From assembly GCA_027943745.1 (NCBI GenBank), contig AP025763.1:3658001-3722000 (forward strand): a stretch of 64,000 bases of DNA. The letters are read 5' to 3'. The notes under the pieces are model-generated. The model had not been told where the DNA came from and did not search any database. It saw nothing but the letters and a program-made list of their open reading frames with translations. A program made the position numbers and the translations under genes. Numbering within the stretch: the first letter of the stretch is position 1; each line of letters begins with the position of its first letter. Shown one piece after another: positions 1 to 10,188 of the stretch. Source of the stretch: Neptuniibacter victor. GTDB taxonomy: Bacteria > Pseudomonadota > Gammaproteobacteria > Pseudomonadales > Balneatricaceae.

Positions 1-2427
1 GTTTTTGCCTCAAACACGCCCACCTGGCTCTATAAAAGCCTATTTACCTTATCGAATAAGCAACAAAAACAGATTGTAGAATCGAGGCAGTTTGGTGACG
101 AACTGCCTAAGAGTGTGGGTTTATACACGCAAGGTAGCGGCCGGATATTACTCAATGATGAGGAATATATCCTTGAAGAACAGAATGTTACTTCCTTAAC
201 CAACTGGAAAATAACCTACGTACTCAAACCAGAACATATCTATTCAGCTCAACAGAACCAGCAATACCAGCTAGCAATTATTCTTATTGGCTTACTATTC
301 CTATGTACTCTATTCGCAGTAAGGCAGCTATATAGAAAGCTAAAAAGCAGCCTAAAAATGAATACTCAATATCAAAACGAAGTAGAGGAAAGTAAGAACC
401 GCTTACAACGTTTTGAAAAAGTAAGTTCTGAAGCCATATTTATCCACAATGAAAAGGGCGTCGTTGATGTCAATAAGCGAGCAGAAGAGCTATTTGGCTA
501 TGGCCATATAGAGCTACTTACCTTAAAACCTTCTGATTTCTTTACCGCAGACAGCCTTGAGCTTGCGTTATCTCATGTCCGCTCAGGCTCACAAGCCCCC
601 TACCAAGCGGGAATCATCACCAAACAAGGGGAAGAGATCCCTGTCGTTGTCACAGGAAAATCTGTACTTTGGAATGGAAAAAAGGCACGCGCCGCTTCAT
701 TTAGAGATATACGAAAACGCCTAGAAGTGCAGAGAAAACTCGTTGCTAGTGAAGATCGTTTTCGTCAATTATCAGACCTTGTAGGTGAGGGTCTACTTAT
801 CCATGCCAATGGCCAAATCATCGATGTTAACCAATCATTCTGCTCGATTATGGGGCAACTGCGTGAAGATATTCTATCTCGACCCCTCGAACATCTTTTC
901 GACACTTCGCTCTTAGAAAACGCGTCTGATACTTCGAGTAACCAAAACATAGCAACCGAGCTTCAATTATATCGACAGGACGGCAATGTCTTCCCTGCCG
1001 AAGTAAAAACAGCCAGTATGCAGTTCGACGATGGGCTCTATACTGTTCTAGCAATAAGAGACATCAGTCACCAAAAAGAGCAGGAAGAGCATATTTTATA
1101 TCAGGCTCAATATGATCTTCTTACTCATATACCCAACCGGTTTTTAGCAAGAGATCGCGCAGAGCAAGCGATAAAAAAAGCAGATAAACATGACTCCAAG
1201 ATTGCGCTCATGTTCATTGATTTGGATGGATTTAAAAAAGTTAATGATAGTTTAGGTCATGATGTTGGGGACCTGCTTCTTCAACATGCAACAAAGCGAT
1301 TTCAATCTTGCTTAACTGAAAGCGATACCCTTGCTCGGCATGGTGGTGATGAATTTATAATTCTACTCGAGGATATAACAACCCCATCGGATGCTGAGAT
1401 CTATATTGAGAAAATTTTAGAACAGTTTTCTAGCCCCTTTACTATTGAAAACAAAGAGCTCTTTGTTACGACAAGTATTGGTGTAGCCATATATCCTGAT
1501 GATGCGACAGATTACCAATCTCTACTACGTGCATCGGATATTGGTATGTATAAAGCTAAGAAAGATGGAAAAAACACCTTCCATTATTACACTCAAGAGA
1601 TGAATGATATTGCCACCCGTCAGCTATTACTCGATAACAGTTTACGTATGGCAATCGATAAAAGTGAATTTAGTTTAGCCTTCCAACCGCTGCTATCGGG
1701 CAAACAAACTAATCAACAAATAGTAGGCGCCGAGGCACTGATACGTTGGCAGTCACCTGAACTTGGCCTCGTTTCACCTGCCGAATTTATCCCCCTGACC
1801 GAACAAACAGGCATGATCGTCGAAATCGGGCGCTGGGTTCTCAATCAAGCATGCAACCAAGCAAAAGAGTGGCTGGATCAAGGGCATCACCATTTAAATA
1901 TCTCTGTGAATGTTTCGCCTAGGCAGTTTAAAGGCAATGACATTGTTCGTGATATTCAGAACGCGTTATCCCACAGCGGGCTACCTGCTAAAAATCTCAG
2001 TATTGAGGTAACCGAAGGGCTACTCATCCAAGCCAGCCCAGAACTCAATCAAACCCTTAATAGAATTACGAAGATGGGCGTTAAAATATGTATGGACGAC
2101 TTTGGAACAGGCTATTCTTCTCTCAACTATCTTAAAGCCTTCCCATTCGATAATTTAAAAATCGACCGAGCATTCATAAAAGAATTACCTGCTAATCCGG
2201 ACTCCCACATTCTTGTCTCAGCTACGATTGCGATGGCCCATCAGCTAGGCTTAAGTGTCACTGCAGAAGGGATTGAAACACCGGAACAAGAGGCACATTT
2301 GCAGAGTTTAGGTTGCGATTACCTACAAGGGTTCTTGCTAGGCAAACCTTCTACACCGGAACAGCTTTCCCAAATGCTTCTCAATGATAGAAAAGCACTT
2401 CTTGAAACACCCACACTAAACCACTGA
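1..2427 (+). CDS. Membrane sensor with two PAS, GGDEF and EAL domains (5' end outside window)
   Basis: The frame is open from base 1, so the start lies upstream and about 808 residues are visible. The first ~85 residues resemble the end of a periplasmic double-PDC (DctB-like) sensor. A transmembrane helix follows near 268-325, then two PAS domains (about 415-700 and 760-1060). The GGDEF domain (about 1100-1590) has an intact GGDEF motif at 1342-1356. The EAL domain (about 1660-2400) has intact EAL near 1729, plus DDFGTGYSS and AEGIET motifs. Such proteins make and/or break cyclic di-GMP at the inner membrane in response to an extracellular ligand. Both catalytic motifs look functional, so the net activity cannot be told from sequence. 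A GTG at 115 could be taken for a start, but the upstream frame is coding-like. Confidence 0.9.
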   Translation, partial: VFASNTPTWLYKSLFTLSNKQQKQIVESRQFGDELPKSVGLYTQGSGRILLNDEEYILEEQNVTSLTNWKITYVLKPEHIYSAQQNQQYQLAIILIGLLFLCTLFAVRQLYRKLKSSLKMNTQYQNEVEESKNRLQRFEKVSSEAIFIHNEKGVVDVNKRAEELFGYGHIELLTLKPSDFFTADSLELALSHVRSGSQAPYQAGIITKQGEEIPVVVTGKSVLWNGKKARAASFRDIRKRLEVQRKLVASEDRFRQLSDLVGEGLLIHANGQIIDVNQSFCSIMGQLREDILSRPLEHLFDTSLLENASDTSSNQNIATELQLYRQDGNVFPAEVKTASMQFDDGLYTVLAIRDISHQKEQEEHILYQAQYDLLTHIPNRFLARDRAEQAIKKADKHDSKIALMFIDLDGFKKVNDSLGHDVGDLLLQHATKRFQSCLTESDTLARHGGDEFIILLEDITTPSDAEIYIEKILEQFSSPFTIENKELFVTTSIGVAIYPDDATDYQSLLRASDIGMYKAKKDGKNTFHYYTQEMNDIATRQLLLDNSLRMAIDKSEFSLAFQPLLSGKQTNQQIVGAEALIRWQSPELGLVSPAEFIPLTEQTGMIVEIGRWVLNQACNQAKEWLDQGHHHLNISVNVSPRQFKGNDIVRDIQNALSHSGLPAKNLSIEVTEGLLIQASPELNQTLNRITKMGVKICMDDFGTGYSSLNYLKAFPFDNLKIDRAFIKELPANPDSHILVSATIAMAHQLGLSVTAEGIETPEQEAHLQSLGCDYLQGFLLGKPSTPEQLSQMLLNDRKALLETPTLNH

Positions 2428-2618
2428 TTTAGAACAATTTAATTTAAATCAAATATTTTTCATTATTGAATACGCCGTAAACAATTGACAACACCACATA
2501 CTAAAGTATAGCGTTATATACTATTCACAATAATTGGTCATACCAATATACCAAGCATTGCATATTTAAACACGAATGCAATAGCTATCACTAAAAAAAT
2601 AAAAAAAGTGAGCGGCGA

Positions 2619-4502
2619 ATGTTACAACTAAGCTTTAAACAAAAATTGATTATGGTCGTGGTTTTGACCTTAGCCGGCATTGCCTATTTAGGCTATGTTT
2701 CGATTAATAGCCTTTCCGAGCTAAACCGATCGTCACAACGAGTCTCAAATCTAACGGCAACCAGCGATCTACTCTCCACACTACAATTAGAACTTCTTGG
2801 TATTGAAAACCAATTATCGCAAATTGATGAGAAGCAACTACAAGCCTTCAAAAAGAACCTAACTCGCAGCAGCCAGACTTACGCGACTCAAATACAAGAA
2901 GCGGCAGCGCTAGCTGACGATTCAAAGCTACAAGATCAGTTAAAAGGGATCGAAAGTCGTTTTAAGCAATACGCTGCAACTCTGCAAAAGCAAGTCGATG
3001 CTCAAGCTAACCTCGGTTTTAATAATCAGTCTGGGCTTCTCAAACCCCTCGCCGGTGCGGCAGCAAAACTAAAAGAACAGCTGTCCTCTTTTAGCATGTT
3101 ATTGCAGCCATTCATCATCGCGCGTCAGCTCGAAAAGGAATACCTCATCTCACCAAGCAAGGCAGGTGCGATTAAGTTACAGAAACAGATAGATACGGTC
3201 GTCTATGAGGTCAAAGATGCCGAATTTTACGATGCTTTTGGACCGGACATTGAAAACTACCAAGCAGCAATTAATAACTTAACATCAGCAGCCAATGCCT
3301 TAAGTGACAATAAAAAGGCACTCAATAACGTTCGCTCAGATTTTAAAACGCTGAGCAATCAATCACAAAGCTATCTGAAAAATGAGCTCTTATCACAAGC
3401 AAGATCAGCAGCAGAATCGGCAACCCATTCAACGCAATGGACCATCATATCGGTCAGTTTTATTGTCGCTATTGTCATCTGCATCATGCTATCAACAACA
3501 GCCCTAGCTGCGGGTAAAAAACTAAAGAGGATTATCACTCAGCTTAATGCGATTGCGGCGGGTAACTTAACCCAATCTCTAGAGATCAATAACAAACATC
3601 TCGACGAATTTGATCAAGTAGCAAGCGCAGTCAATACAATGGCTAATGACTTACGCCACGTTATTCAGCAAGTTGCTAATAGCCAAGCTACTTTATACGA
3701 GCAAAGTACCGAGTTATCACAATCAATTACCACCATCGCCGACAATAACGAACAAGTATCAGACCAATCCAATCATTTAGCCAGTGCAACCGAGCAGATT
3801 AGCGCGACCACGGAACAAGTAGCTGTTCGGGTATCTAGCTTACAAGGTGATAGTAAAAACGCACATAACTCGGCTCTTGAAGGTGGGAGCATTATCAGTC
3901 AAGCCATGAACTCTCTTAGTGAAACAGCAGAAATTGTTGAAGCCTCCTCTCAACAATTGCAGCAACTCGAAGCTCACTCAACAGAGATCGATAAAGTGCT
4001 CGTTATTATTAATGACCTCGCTGATCAAACCAATTTACTCGCGCTTAACGCAGCAATAGAGGCCGCCCGAGCAGGAGAAGCAGGAAGAGGCTTTTCGGTT
4101 GTAGCAGACGAGGTTCGAACGTTAGCCGAAAGCACGGTAAAAGCGACAGGTGATATTACAGGTACGGTAAGAGCGATACAGCAACAAACTCGTTCCGTTA
4201 TACAAGTCATGGATAAAAGCAAACAAAGCATCGAGGCCGTAAAACAACAAGGTAATGAAGCGCAGAATGCAGTAGAACATATAGAGCATCAAACCCAGCA
4301 AGCATTCACGATCAGCACCGAAATCACTTCCGCCATAGAAGAAGTTGCAAGAACCACACGTGAAATGGCAAACAATATGGATCAAATTGCTCATGGTGTT
4401 GAGCAAAACAGTTCGGCTTCGACGGCGATTGTTTCTTCCGCTGGCAACCTAAAACTAAGCGCTGAATCGATGGGCCAGATGACACAAAAATTTAATTTCT
4501 AG
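2619..4502 (+). CDS. Methyl-accepting chemotaxis protein
   Basis: This is a 627-residue chemoreceptor. Transmembrane helix 1 covers about residues 10-29, followed by a ~240-residue periplasmic helical ligand domain. Helix 2 covers about 273-297, then a HAMP linker (about 297-350) and the long cytoplasmic coiled coil. The hairpin tip is well conserved around residues 467-505 ([19 protein letters not shown] and [11 protein letters not shown]). It should signal through CheW/CheA; the ligand is unknown. No che genes are in the window. The preceding gene is a c-di-GMP enzyme in the same direction, but a 190-bp gap suggests separate transcription. A hairpin with a T-run follows at 4523-4547. Confidence 0.95.
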   Translation: MLQLSFKQKLIMVVVLTLAGIAYLGYVSINSLSELNRSSQRVSNLTATSDLLSTLQLELLGIENQLSQIDEKQLQAFKKNLTRSSQTYATQIQEAAALADDSKLQDQLKGIESRFKQYAATLQKQVDAQANLGFNNQSGLLKPLAGAAAKLKEQLSSFSMLLQPFIIARQLEKEYLISPSKAGAIKLQKQIDTVVYEVKDAEFYDAFGPDIENYQAAINNLTSAANALSDNKKALNNVRSDFKTLSNQSQSYLKNELLSQARSAAESATHSTQWTIISVSFIVAIVICIMLSTTALAAGKKLKRIITQLNAIAAGNLTQSLEINNKHLDEFDQVASAVNTMANDLRHVIQQVANSQATLYEQSTELSQSITTIADNNEQVSDQSNHLASATEQISATTEQVAVRVSSLQGDSKNAHNSALEGGSIISQAMNSLSETAEIVEASSQQLQQLEAHSTEIDKVLVIINDLADQTNLLALNAAIEAARAGEAGRGFSVVADEVRTLAESTVKATGDITGTVRAIQQQTRSVIQVMDKSKQSIEAVKQQGNEAQNAVEHIEHQTQQAFTISTEITSAIEEVARTTREMANNMDQIAHGVEQNSSASTAIVSSAGNLKLSAESMGQMTQKFNF

Positions 4503-4522
4503 AATTAACTATCGTAACCTTT

Positions 4523-4547
4523 GGGGGCTTCATTGCCCTCTTTTTTT
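4523..4547 (+). terminator. Rho-independent terminator of the chemoreceptor gene
   Basis: A six-pair stem (GGGGGC with GCCCTC, one G-T pair) and a six-base loop are followed directly by seven T residues, 20 bases after the stop. Confidence 0.75.
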
Positions 4548-4607
4548 CATCAAACTGTCATATTCCACTTTTTCTGATCACTTATACTCAAGTGACACTT
4601 AAAAAAG

Positions 4608-5027
4608 ATGGATACTCTGATCATGCCCGAACGCCTTAAACTCCTTTTTGTTTGTCGCCACAACGCAATTCGCTCCCAAGTTGCTGAAGTCCTTGCTCAT
4701 AAAATAAGCCAAGGAAAGGTTCAGGTTAGCAGTGCTGGAATTGATCTATCACCTATTCCTACTCACATTAAACGCTGGGCAAACGAGATAAATAAAGATG
4801 CGGCGGCACTATCTTCAACATCAATAAGTGACGTGGAAGGTCAGCCCTTTGATATGATCATTACGCTTTGTGATAAAAGTCACCAATCATTACCAGAACT
4901 TTCATACGATACAGGCCATATCCGTTGGAATTTTTCACATCCAGATAATGAAGAATCGCTAAAGCATTTAGAGATAGAGATCGCTGAACGGTTGCGTTTG
5001 CTGTTTCTTACTAAAGGGATTATTTAG
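4608..5027 (+). CDS. Low-molecular-weight phosphatase / ArsC-like protein
   Basis: A 139-residue soluble protein. The N-terminal loop FVCRHNAIRSQ carries the C-x5-R phosphate-binding signature of the low-molecular-weight tyrosine phosphatase / thioredoxin-coupled arsenate reductase fold. The later Asp-Pro acid loop is not canonical: the equivalent region reads WNFSHPD, so the general acid may be displaced. The usual second and third redox cysteines of ArsC are not clear, so arsenate reduction is uncertain. ATG at 4608 or 4623 could be the start; neither has a strong Shine-Dalgarno site. It stands alone between a terminator and a tRNA gene. Confidence 0.7.
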   Translation: MDTLIMPERLKLLFVCRHNAIRSQVAEVLAHKISQGKVQVSSAGIDLSPIPTHIKRWANEINKDAAALSSTSISDVEGQPFDMIITLCDKSHQSLPELSYDTGHIRWNFSHPDNEESLKHLEIEIAERLRLLFLTKGII

Positions 5028-5063
5028 CCAATCAGGAGCTAAACAAAAAGGGGGAGTAAAAGA

Positions 5064-5139
<76 letters not shown>

Positions 5140-5311
5140 ACACTGAGGCGCGAATATTAGGGGCTTTTTCATTATGAATCAAGCCCCTTTTAAAAGAAAT
5201 ATGATCTAATTTTTCAACACCTCCGTAACATGAATTACTTGAGCACAGAATTAGCATAAAACTTACTCAACTCTGTGTCCTAAAGTTAAAACATGACTTG
5301 GAGATTTACAG

Positions 5312-5920
5312 ATGAACATTCTTAAAAAAGCAGCTATTTGCACACTACTATCATTCTCTTTAACAGCAAACGCAGGAAATAATGAGTCACCTAACATTGT
5401 ATCCATTGCTGCAAGTAATGATTCCTTTTCAACACTTGTTAGCGCATTGAAAGCTGCTGATCTCGTTTCAGCTCTTCAGGGAGATGGACCCTTCACTGTT
5501 TTCGCACCGACTAACGAAGCGTTCAGTAAAATTCCAGAAGAGACGCTTAACAACTTACTTAAGCCTGAAAATAAGAAACAACTCCAAGCGGTCTTAACTT
5601 ATCACGTAGTTTCAGGAAATGTTGATGCAGCCACTGCCATGACGCTCTCTGAAGCAACGACCCTTCAAGGCGAAAAAATCAACATCAGTGTTAATAACAA
5701 GAATGTGATGATCAATAAAGCGCAAGTAATTTCTGCTGACATTCATGCCAGTAACGGTGTCATCCATGTTATTAATTCCGTTATCCTTCCACCATCAACC
5801 ATGCAAACAGCACGCATCGAAAAAATAAACAAAATGATGGAAAGCCAACCAAGCGCAGCGGGTAAAGTTGTCGGTACTTGGGAAGAGAAACAGCAGTATA
5901 TTATTCAGACAAACCTATAA
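5312..5920 (+). CDS. Secreted fasciclin (FAS1) domain protein
   Basis: A 202-residue protein with a typical signal peptide (cleavage after TANA, about residue 21) and one FAS1 domain. The two conserved FAS1 boxes are visible: FTVFAPTNEAF near residue 65 and VIHVINSVILPP near residue 150. FAS1 proteins are usually extracellular or surface adhesion modules; the bacterial role is poorly known. The tail after the domain is about 40 residues, charged, with no anchor. The Shine-Dalgarno TTGGAG lies just upstream. Promoter and operon partners are not evident. Confidence 0.9.
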   Translation: MNILKKAAICTLLSFSLTANAGNNESPNIVSIAASNDSFSTLVSALKAADLVSALQGDGPFTVFAPTNEAFSKIPEETLNNLLKPENKKQLQAVLTYHVVSGNVDAATAMTLSEATTLQGEKINISVNNKNVMINKAQVISADIHASNGVIHVINSVILPPSTMQTARIEKINKMMESQPSAAGKVVGTWEEKQQYIIQTNL

Positions 5921-6104
5921 CAGCGATCTAAACAGCGCCTCATGCTAGCTTAGCAATAAGTGGTTTTAGACGGGGCGCTGATTTGAATATTGGATAAAGC
6001 ATTCATAGATCTAAAAGAGTATTCCCGGCCAACTTTAGATCTACTTTACTACCACCTCCCTTGTCGCCGCCTCCTGTTCATGCGAGCCTAAACTCCTCAT
6101 TCCA

Positions 6105-6653
6105 ATGTCCGAGCATTCAATGCAACAGATCAAGCGCCTTCCAATGCTGCCGTTTACGGTCTGCCTATGTCTACTCAGCACAAATAGCGTCTTTGCTGAC
6201 ACGCTATCCTGCCAAGAAAAATATCAACGTTATACTCAGGCTCAAACCGCTTGGCAGGTAGAAAGCAGTGAAATCGCCAGCGGACTACTGCCTAAAAATA
6301 TGCAACAGATTGCTCACTACCGTGATGTTCAACTGATTGCCATTAAGCGCCGAAGCGCTGCGGTGAACACCTTATTAAAAGTATTTCCTGACCAGATACA
6401 AACATGGGGAGGCGTAAATCAGTGGTTAGATCTTACGCCTGAAATGGATAAGGACATTTCAAAAGCAAATAAAGAATATCGAACACTCTCAACTACTTAT
6501 AAAGACCTCATCTCCAGACCGGCATTCAGCAATAGTGTGGATTTCCAACAAACCTTTAGAAAAACCGTCGTCGCTGATCCCGCATTTAGGCAGCTCATGA
6601 CACAATTCAGCGATACGGTAAGAGAGATCAACTCCGTTACCTGCAAACGCTAG
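6105..6653 (+). CDS. Exported protein of unknown function
   Basis: I do not recognise this 182-residue protein. It has an N-terminal hydrophobic stretch ending in NSVFA-D, which fits a Sec signal peptide, and the rest is helical and hydrophilic with one pair of cysteines (near residues 36 and 180). Starts are possible at ATG 6105, 6120 or 6144; the later ones give more conventional signal peptides. It ends 12 bases before the convergent omega-amidase gene. Confidence 0.6.
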   Translation: MSEHSMQQIKRLPMLPFTVCLCLLSTNSVFADTLSCQEKYQRYTQAQTAWQVESSEIASGLLPKNMQQIAHYRDVQLIAIKRRSAAVNTLLKVFPDQIQTWGGVNQWLDLTPEMDKDISKANKEYRTLSTTYKDLISRPAFSNSVDFQQTFRKTVVADPAFRQLMTQFSDTVREINSVTCKR

Positions 6654-6665
6654 CACGTCAAAACA

Positions 6666-7442
6666 CTAATCAATGGTAAATTGATCACCATCCATCCAAG
6701 CAGGAAATTTTTCTTTAAATGCAGCTAGCTTGCTAGTAGAAAGTTGAGTAGTTTCGCAAAAAGCCATGCCCTCTTTTTGATCGACGACTAACTCGCCTAA
6801 ATAATCAACAACAAGACTATCTCCAGCATATTCAAGACCATTACCATCCACACCGATGCGATTAACACCAATGCAGTAACACTGGTTTTCAATCGCTCGA
6901 GCCTGAAGTAATGCACGCCATGCATTTCGTCTCGGCTTAGGCCAGTTAGCGACATAAATAGCAAGATCGTAATCGTTTTGATTACGACTCCACACAGGAA
7001 AGCGCAGGTCATAGCAAATTTGAGGCAGAATGCGCCAGCCACGATACTCTATGATCTCTCGAGCTTGCCCTGCCTCGTAATATTCATGCTCATTACTCAT
7101 CCTAAACAGATGACGTTTATCGTAGTGGCTAATCTCCCCCTGAGGCGTAACAAATACAAAACGATTGGAATACCCCGCCTCGGTTTTAATCGCTAAGCTA
7201 CCGCATATCGCTGTATCTAAGAGCGCGGCTTGGGTCTTTAACCATTGAACGGTCTCCCCATCATCCCTCTGAGCCACCGTAGCTGGCTGCATAGAGAAAC
7301 CACTATTAAACATCTCAGGCAGTACAATCAGATCCGTTTGAGCGGCGAATGGCGCCATTACTGCCTCGAAGTGTTCGCAGTTCTGTACAGCACTCTGCCA
7401 ATAGAGATCGCTCTGTATCAGGGTAACATTTAAATCGCGCAT
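6666..7442 (-). CDS. Omega-amidase / nitrilase-family C-N hydrolase (YafV/Nit2-like)
   Basis: A 258-residue carbon-nitrogen hydrolase. The Glu-Lys-Cys triad is visible in VLPEMFNSGF, YDKRHLF and LPQICYDLRFP. YafV/Nit2 enzymes hydrolyse 2-oxoglutaramate and 2-oxosuccinamate, the products of glutamine or asparagine transamination. ATG 7442 is chosen because it is preceded by GGGGGAGCGGTT and starts at the family's conserved N-terminus; a longer frame to 7490 overlaps its neighbour. It overlaps the 3' end of the upstream aminotransferase by 13 bp, so the two are translationally coupled. Confidence 0.88.
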   Translation of the reverse strand: MRDLNVTLIQSDLYWQSAVQNCEHFEAVMAPFAAQTDLIVLPEMFNSGFSMQPATVAQRDDGETVQWLKTQAALLDTAICGSLAIKTEAGYSNRFVFVTPQGEISHYDKRHLFRMSNEHEYYEAGQAREIIEYRGWRILPQICYDLRFPVWSRNQNDYDLAIYVANWPKPRRNAWRALLQARAIENQCYCIGVNRIGVDGNGLEYAGDSLVVDYLGELVVDQKEGMAFCETTQLSTSKLAAFKEKFPAWMDGDQFTID

Positions 7443-8578
7443 AACCGCTCCCCCGCTTGAAGAAGCGTCGATTTCCCTTTGGCAAAACATAAACGCACAA
7501 AACCCGTCTGCTGATCATCGGCATAAAAAGGCGATAAGGGAATCGTCGCGACCCCCGCATTTTCTAATAACCAAACCACGAACGCTTGATCCGGCAGGTC
7601 ACTAATTTCTCGATAATCTAGTAACTGGAAATAGGTCCCAGCAGATGGATCGATACTAAAGCGGCTACCCTTCAAATGCTGATTCATGAAATCGCGCTTT
7701 TGCTGATAAAAACCGGCCAGTTCACTATCATGCAATGTTTCGGACTGCATAAATTCAGCGATGGCGGCCTGGAGCGGCGTCGCTGTACTAAACGTCAAGT
7801 ACTGATGTACTTTCTGAAATTCAGCCATCAATGGTGTTGGCGCAATACAATAGCCCACCTTCCATCCCGTCACGTGATAGGTTTTGCCAAATGAAGAGAC
7901 AATGAAGCTTCGCTCTGCAAGCGCGGGATAGCGATTAAAACTTTGGTGAGAGAGGCCATCGAATACAATATGTTCATAAACCTCATCGGATAACAAAACA
8001 ATGTCCGTTCCCTCAACAATAGTTTCGAGTATCTTCAAATCATCTTCACTCATCACCGTACCCGTCGGATTATGTGGTGTATTAAAGATAATCATCCGTG
8101 TTTTAGGTGTAATCGCGTCAATCACTCGCTGCCAATCGATTGAAAAACTCGGAGGAAGAAGCGGGATGTGAACAGTCTTCGCGCCGTTCAAAGTAATCGC
8201 CGGCTCATAACTATCATAAGCAGGATCAAAGACAATCACTTCGTCCTCTACCCCCACAACGGCACTAATAGCAGCAAAAATAGCTTCCGTTGCCCCCGAA
8301 GTAACTGTTACCTCACATTCACTATCAACTTCACGGCCATAACAGCGTTTAATTTTAGCGGCGATCTCTTGTCGAAGGAGGGGTAAACCAGCCATGGGAG
8401 CATATTGGTTCGCACCACTAGAGATATATTTATCCACAGCCTTTAAGAGCGCTTCTGGCCCATCAAAATCTGGAAAACCTTGTGATAAATTTATGGCCTT
8501 ATGCTTCACCGCTAACGCTGACATTTGAGAGAAAATTGTCAGTCCAACGGATGGCAGCTTGCTGGCTGGATATTGCAT
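7430..8578 (-). CDS. PLP aminotransferase, methionine/glutamine transaminase type (YbdL-like)
   Basis: A 382-residue fold-type I class I/II aminotransferase. Seen are the FNTPHNPTGTV loop and the SFGKTYHVTGWKVGY motif with the Schiff-base lysine. The family (YbdL, glutamine transaminase K, kynurenine aminotransferase) transfers amino groups from Met, Gln or aromatic amino acids to 2-oxo acids. Start ATG 8578 has AGGAGCGGTA just upstream; the frame extends further to 8644 without support. Coupling to the omega-amidase gene suggests that the amidase pulls the transamination forward by hydrolysing the 2-oxo amide, as in glutamine transaminase/omega-amidase pairs or methionine salvage. Confidence 0.88.
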   Translation of the reverse strand: MQYPASKLPSVGLTIFSQMSALAVKHKAINLSQGFPDFDGPEALLKAVDKYISSGANQYAPMAGLPLLRQEIAAKIKRCYGREVDSECEVTVTSGATEAIFAAISAVVGVEDEVIVFDPAYDSYEPAITLNGAKTVHIPLLPPSFSIDWQRVIDAITPKTRMIIFNTPHNPTGTVMSEDDLKILETIVEGTDIVLLSDEVYEHIVFDGLSHQSFNRYPALAERSFIVSSFGKTYHVTGWKVGYCIAPTPLMAEFQKVHQYLTFSTATPLQAAIAEFMQSETLHDSELAGFYQQKRDFMNQHLKGSRFSIDPSAGTYFQLLDYREISDLPDQAFVVWLLENAGVATIPLSPFYADDQQTGFVRLCFAKGKSTLLQAGERLCAI

Positions 8579-8717
8579 TACCGCTCCTAAAGTAAATCTA
8601 GAGTACAAATTAAAAGCACAAATGATGAGTACACATTTAAACAACTATCGCCTTAGTATATCGAAGTCAAAAACGAGTAAAACCTCGAACATTCAACTAT
8701 AAATACAGCAGCGCTTT

Positions 8718-9653
8718 TTAAAAGCCCGTTAGTGAAGATACTTTTTGGCGTAAACCGCTGGATAGAGTAAGCTCATAACCACTATCAAACGCTCTAGCCT
8801 CTCGGGAAACAGGGTCAATAAAATCCAGCTTTTGTGCCAGCAACTGTAAAGGCTGCTCAAAATCATCCTCTCTCTCGGGCTGTAAAGTTGGATAATATCG
8901 ATCATTCAAAATGGGCCAACCGAGCGCCTGCATATGTACGCGAAGCTGATGTGTTCTCCCCGTTATGGGTTCTAACTCAAATAAGGCTTTATCCTCAAAT
9001 TGATCTAAGCACCTGATCAGCGAATGACTATTGGGCTCACCATCAATAACGGCCATTAAAAACCGTGGATCAGCGCGAGCAATTCGATTGATCACCTGCC
9101 ACTGCTGCCCAGTCAAAGGAGTATTCCCCTCCCCGTCAATCCGGGCCAATGCTTGATAAGTTTTCTTCACCTGGCGTGTCGCAAAGAGTTGATGGTATAG
9201 ATGACAAGTTTCAGGATTGACTGAAAACATCACCAATCCCGCGGTCACTCTGTCAAGCCGATGCAAAGCTTGGAGGTGCTCAATTCCCGTACTTGTTCTC
9301 AATCGCGTTTGCAGACACTCGTTAACAAAATTTCCACCCGGGATAACGGGTAGAAAAGAGGGTTTAAAAGCAACCAAGAGATCTGCATCTTCAAATATGA
9401 TCGCTTCGTTAAACGGAATAACAGGTTCGTTTTCGACTTCACGATAGTAATAAACCCGTTGCTGTGGCTGATAAGGTGTTTCCGTCGTGATACAAGTCCC
9501 ATCATGCCAATGAATTTTCCCATCGACTGCACGCTTTCTCCACACGTTAGAACTCACCTGTGGGAACTTGCTAATCAGATAGTCAACCACTGTGGTTACA
9601 CCCGGATTGTTCCTCGGTAACGTCAGTTTAGAAGGAGATGTTGCTATGGCCAT
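8718..9653 (-). CDS. RluA-family RNA pseudouridine synthase
   Basis: A 311-residue pseudouridine synthase. The catalytic aspartate sits in the motif LHRLDRVTAGL (about residue 136), followed by KTYQALA and the GRTHQLRVHM C-terminal signature. An N-terminal S4-like segment (SSNVWRKRAVDGKI) precedes the catalytic domain. The target (23S rRNA or tRNA) cannot be assigned. Monocistronic on the minus strand; ATG 9653 follows a weak TGGGGA site. Confidence 0.9.
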   Translation of the reverse strand: MAIATSPSKLTLPRNNPGVTTVVDYLISKFPQVSSNVWRKRAVDGKIHWHDGTCITTETPYQPQQRVYYYREVENEPVIPFNEAIIFEDADLLVAFKPSFLPVIPGGNFVNECLQTRLRTSTGIEHLQALHRLDRVTAGLVMFSVNPETCHLYHQLFATRQVKKTYQALARIDGEGNTPLTGQQWQVINRIARADPRFLMAVIDGEPNSHSLIRCLDQFEDKALFELEPITGRTHQLRVHMQALGWPILNDRYYPTLQPEREDDFEQPLQLLAQKLDFIDPVSREARAFDSGYELTLSSGLRQKVSSLTGF

Positions 9654-9778
9654 ATGTTATCCCCAGCATTGCAAATTATTTCCTAAAAACATCAACACAA
9701 CGACTCTTCATACGTAACGTTTAACGGTAGAATAGCTGCGTTTCACATCAGTACAGTTAAGTACAAGGAATAAAACAA

Positions 9779-10039
9779 ATGGGCTCTATCAAAACCACAT
9801 ATTGGCTAATCGCCCTAAGCTTAGTTTTCATAATTATATTAATGTCAGAAACATACCCTGCTGACAATGCATTAAGCGATGCGGCTATAAAAGTGGGAGC
9901 GCTATGGATGGTGACATTAATAGTGCTCCCCATACAATGGCTATATGGGAAAATATTTGATAGTAAAGGCAGCTACTTAAAACAGTACAATTACATGCTA
10001 TCTTTTATGTTTTTATTAGTTTTCATCTCATGGTTTTAG
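9779..10039 (+). CDS. Small three-helix membrane protein, unknown
   Basis: An 86-residue, strongly hydrophobic protein with three predicted transmembrane helices (about residues 6-24, 36-56 and 68-86). It has a good AAGGA site eight bases before the ATG and a coding-like composition. No family recognised. Confidence 0.65.
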   Translation: MGSIKTTYWLIALSLVFIIILMSETYPADNALSDAAIKVGALWMVTLIVLPIQWLYGKIFDSKGSYLKQYNYMLSFMFLLVFISWF

Positions 10040-10188
10040 TGCCTTTTTCTAAACAAAATAAACCTAACCCACAACGATGTAGCTCTACATCATTCGTTAA
10101 CGCTAAAAACCTACTAACCTCTGTCTTTTTCGGCGCTGAAAAGATATAAAGCGCTTTATATACGTGTTTCCCCCTAATGGAGTTAAAA

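Noticed and set aside
6061-6261. 66-codon frame overlapping the exported protein at 6105
   Set aside because: It overlaps a longer frame that encodes a plausible signal peptide; no ribosome site.
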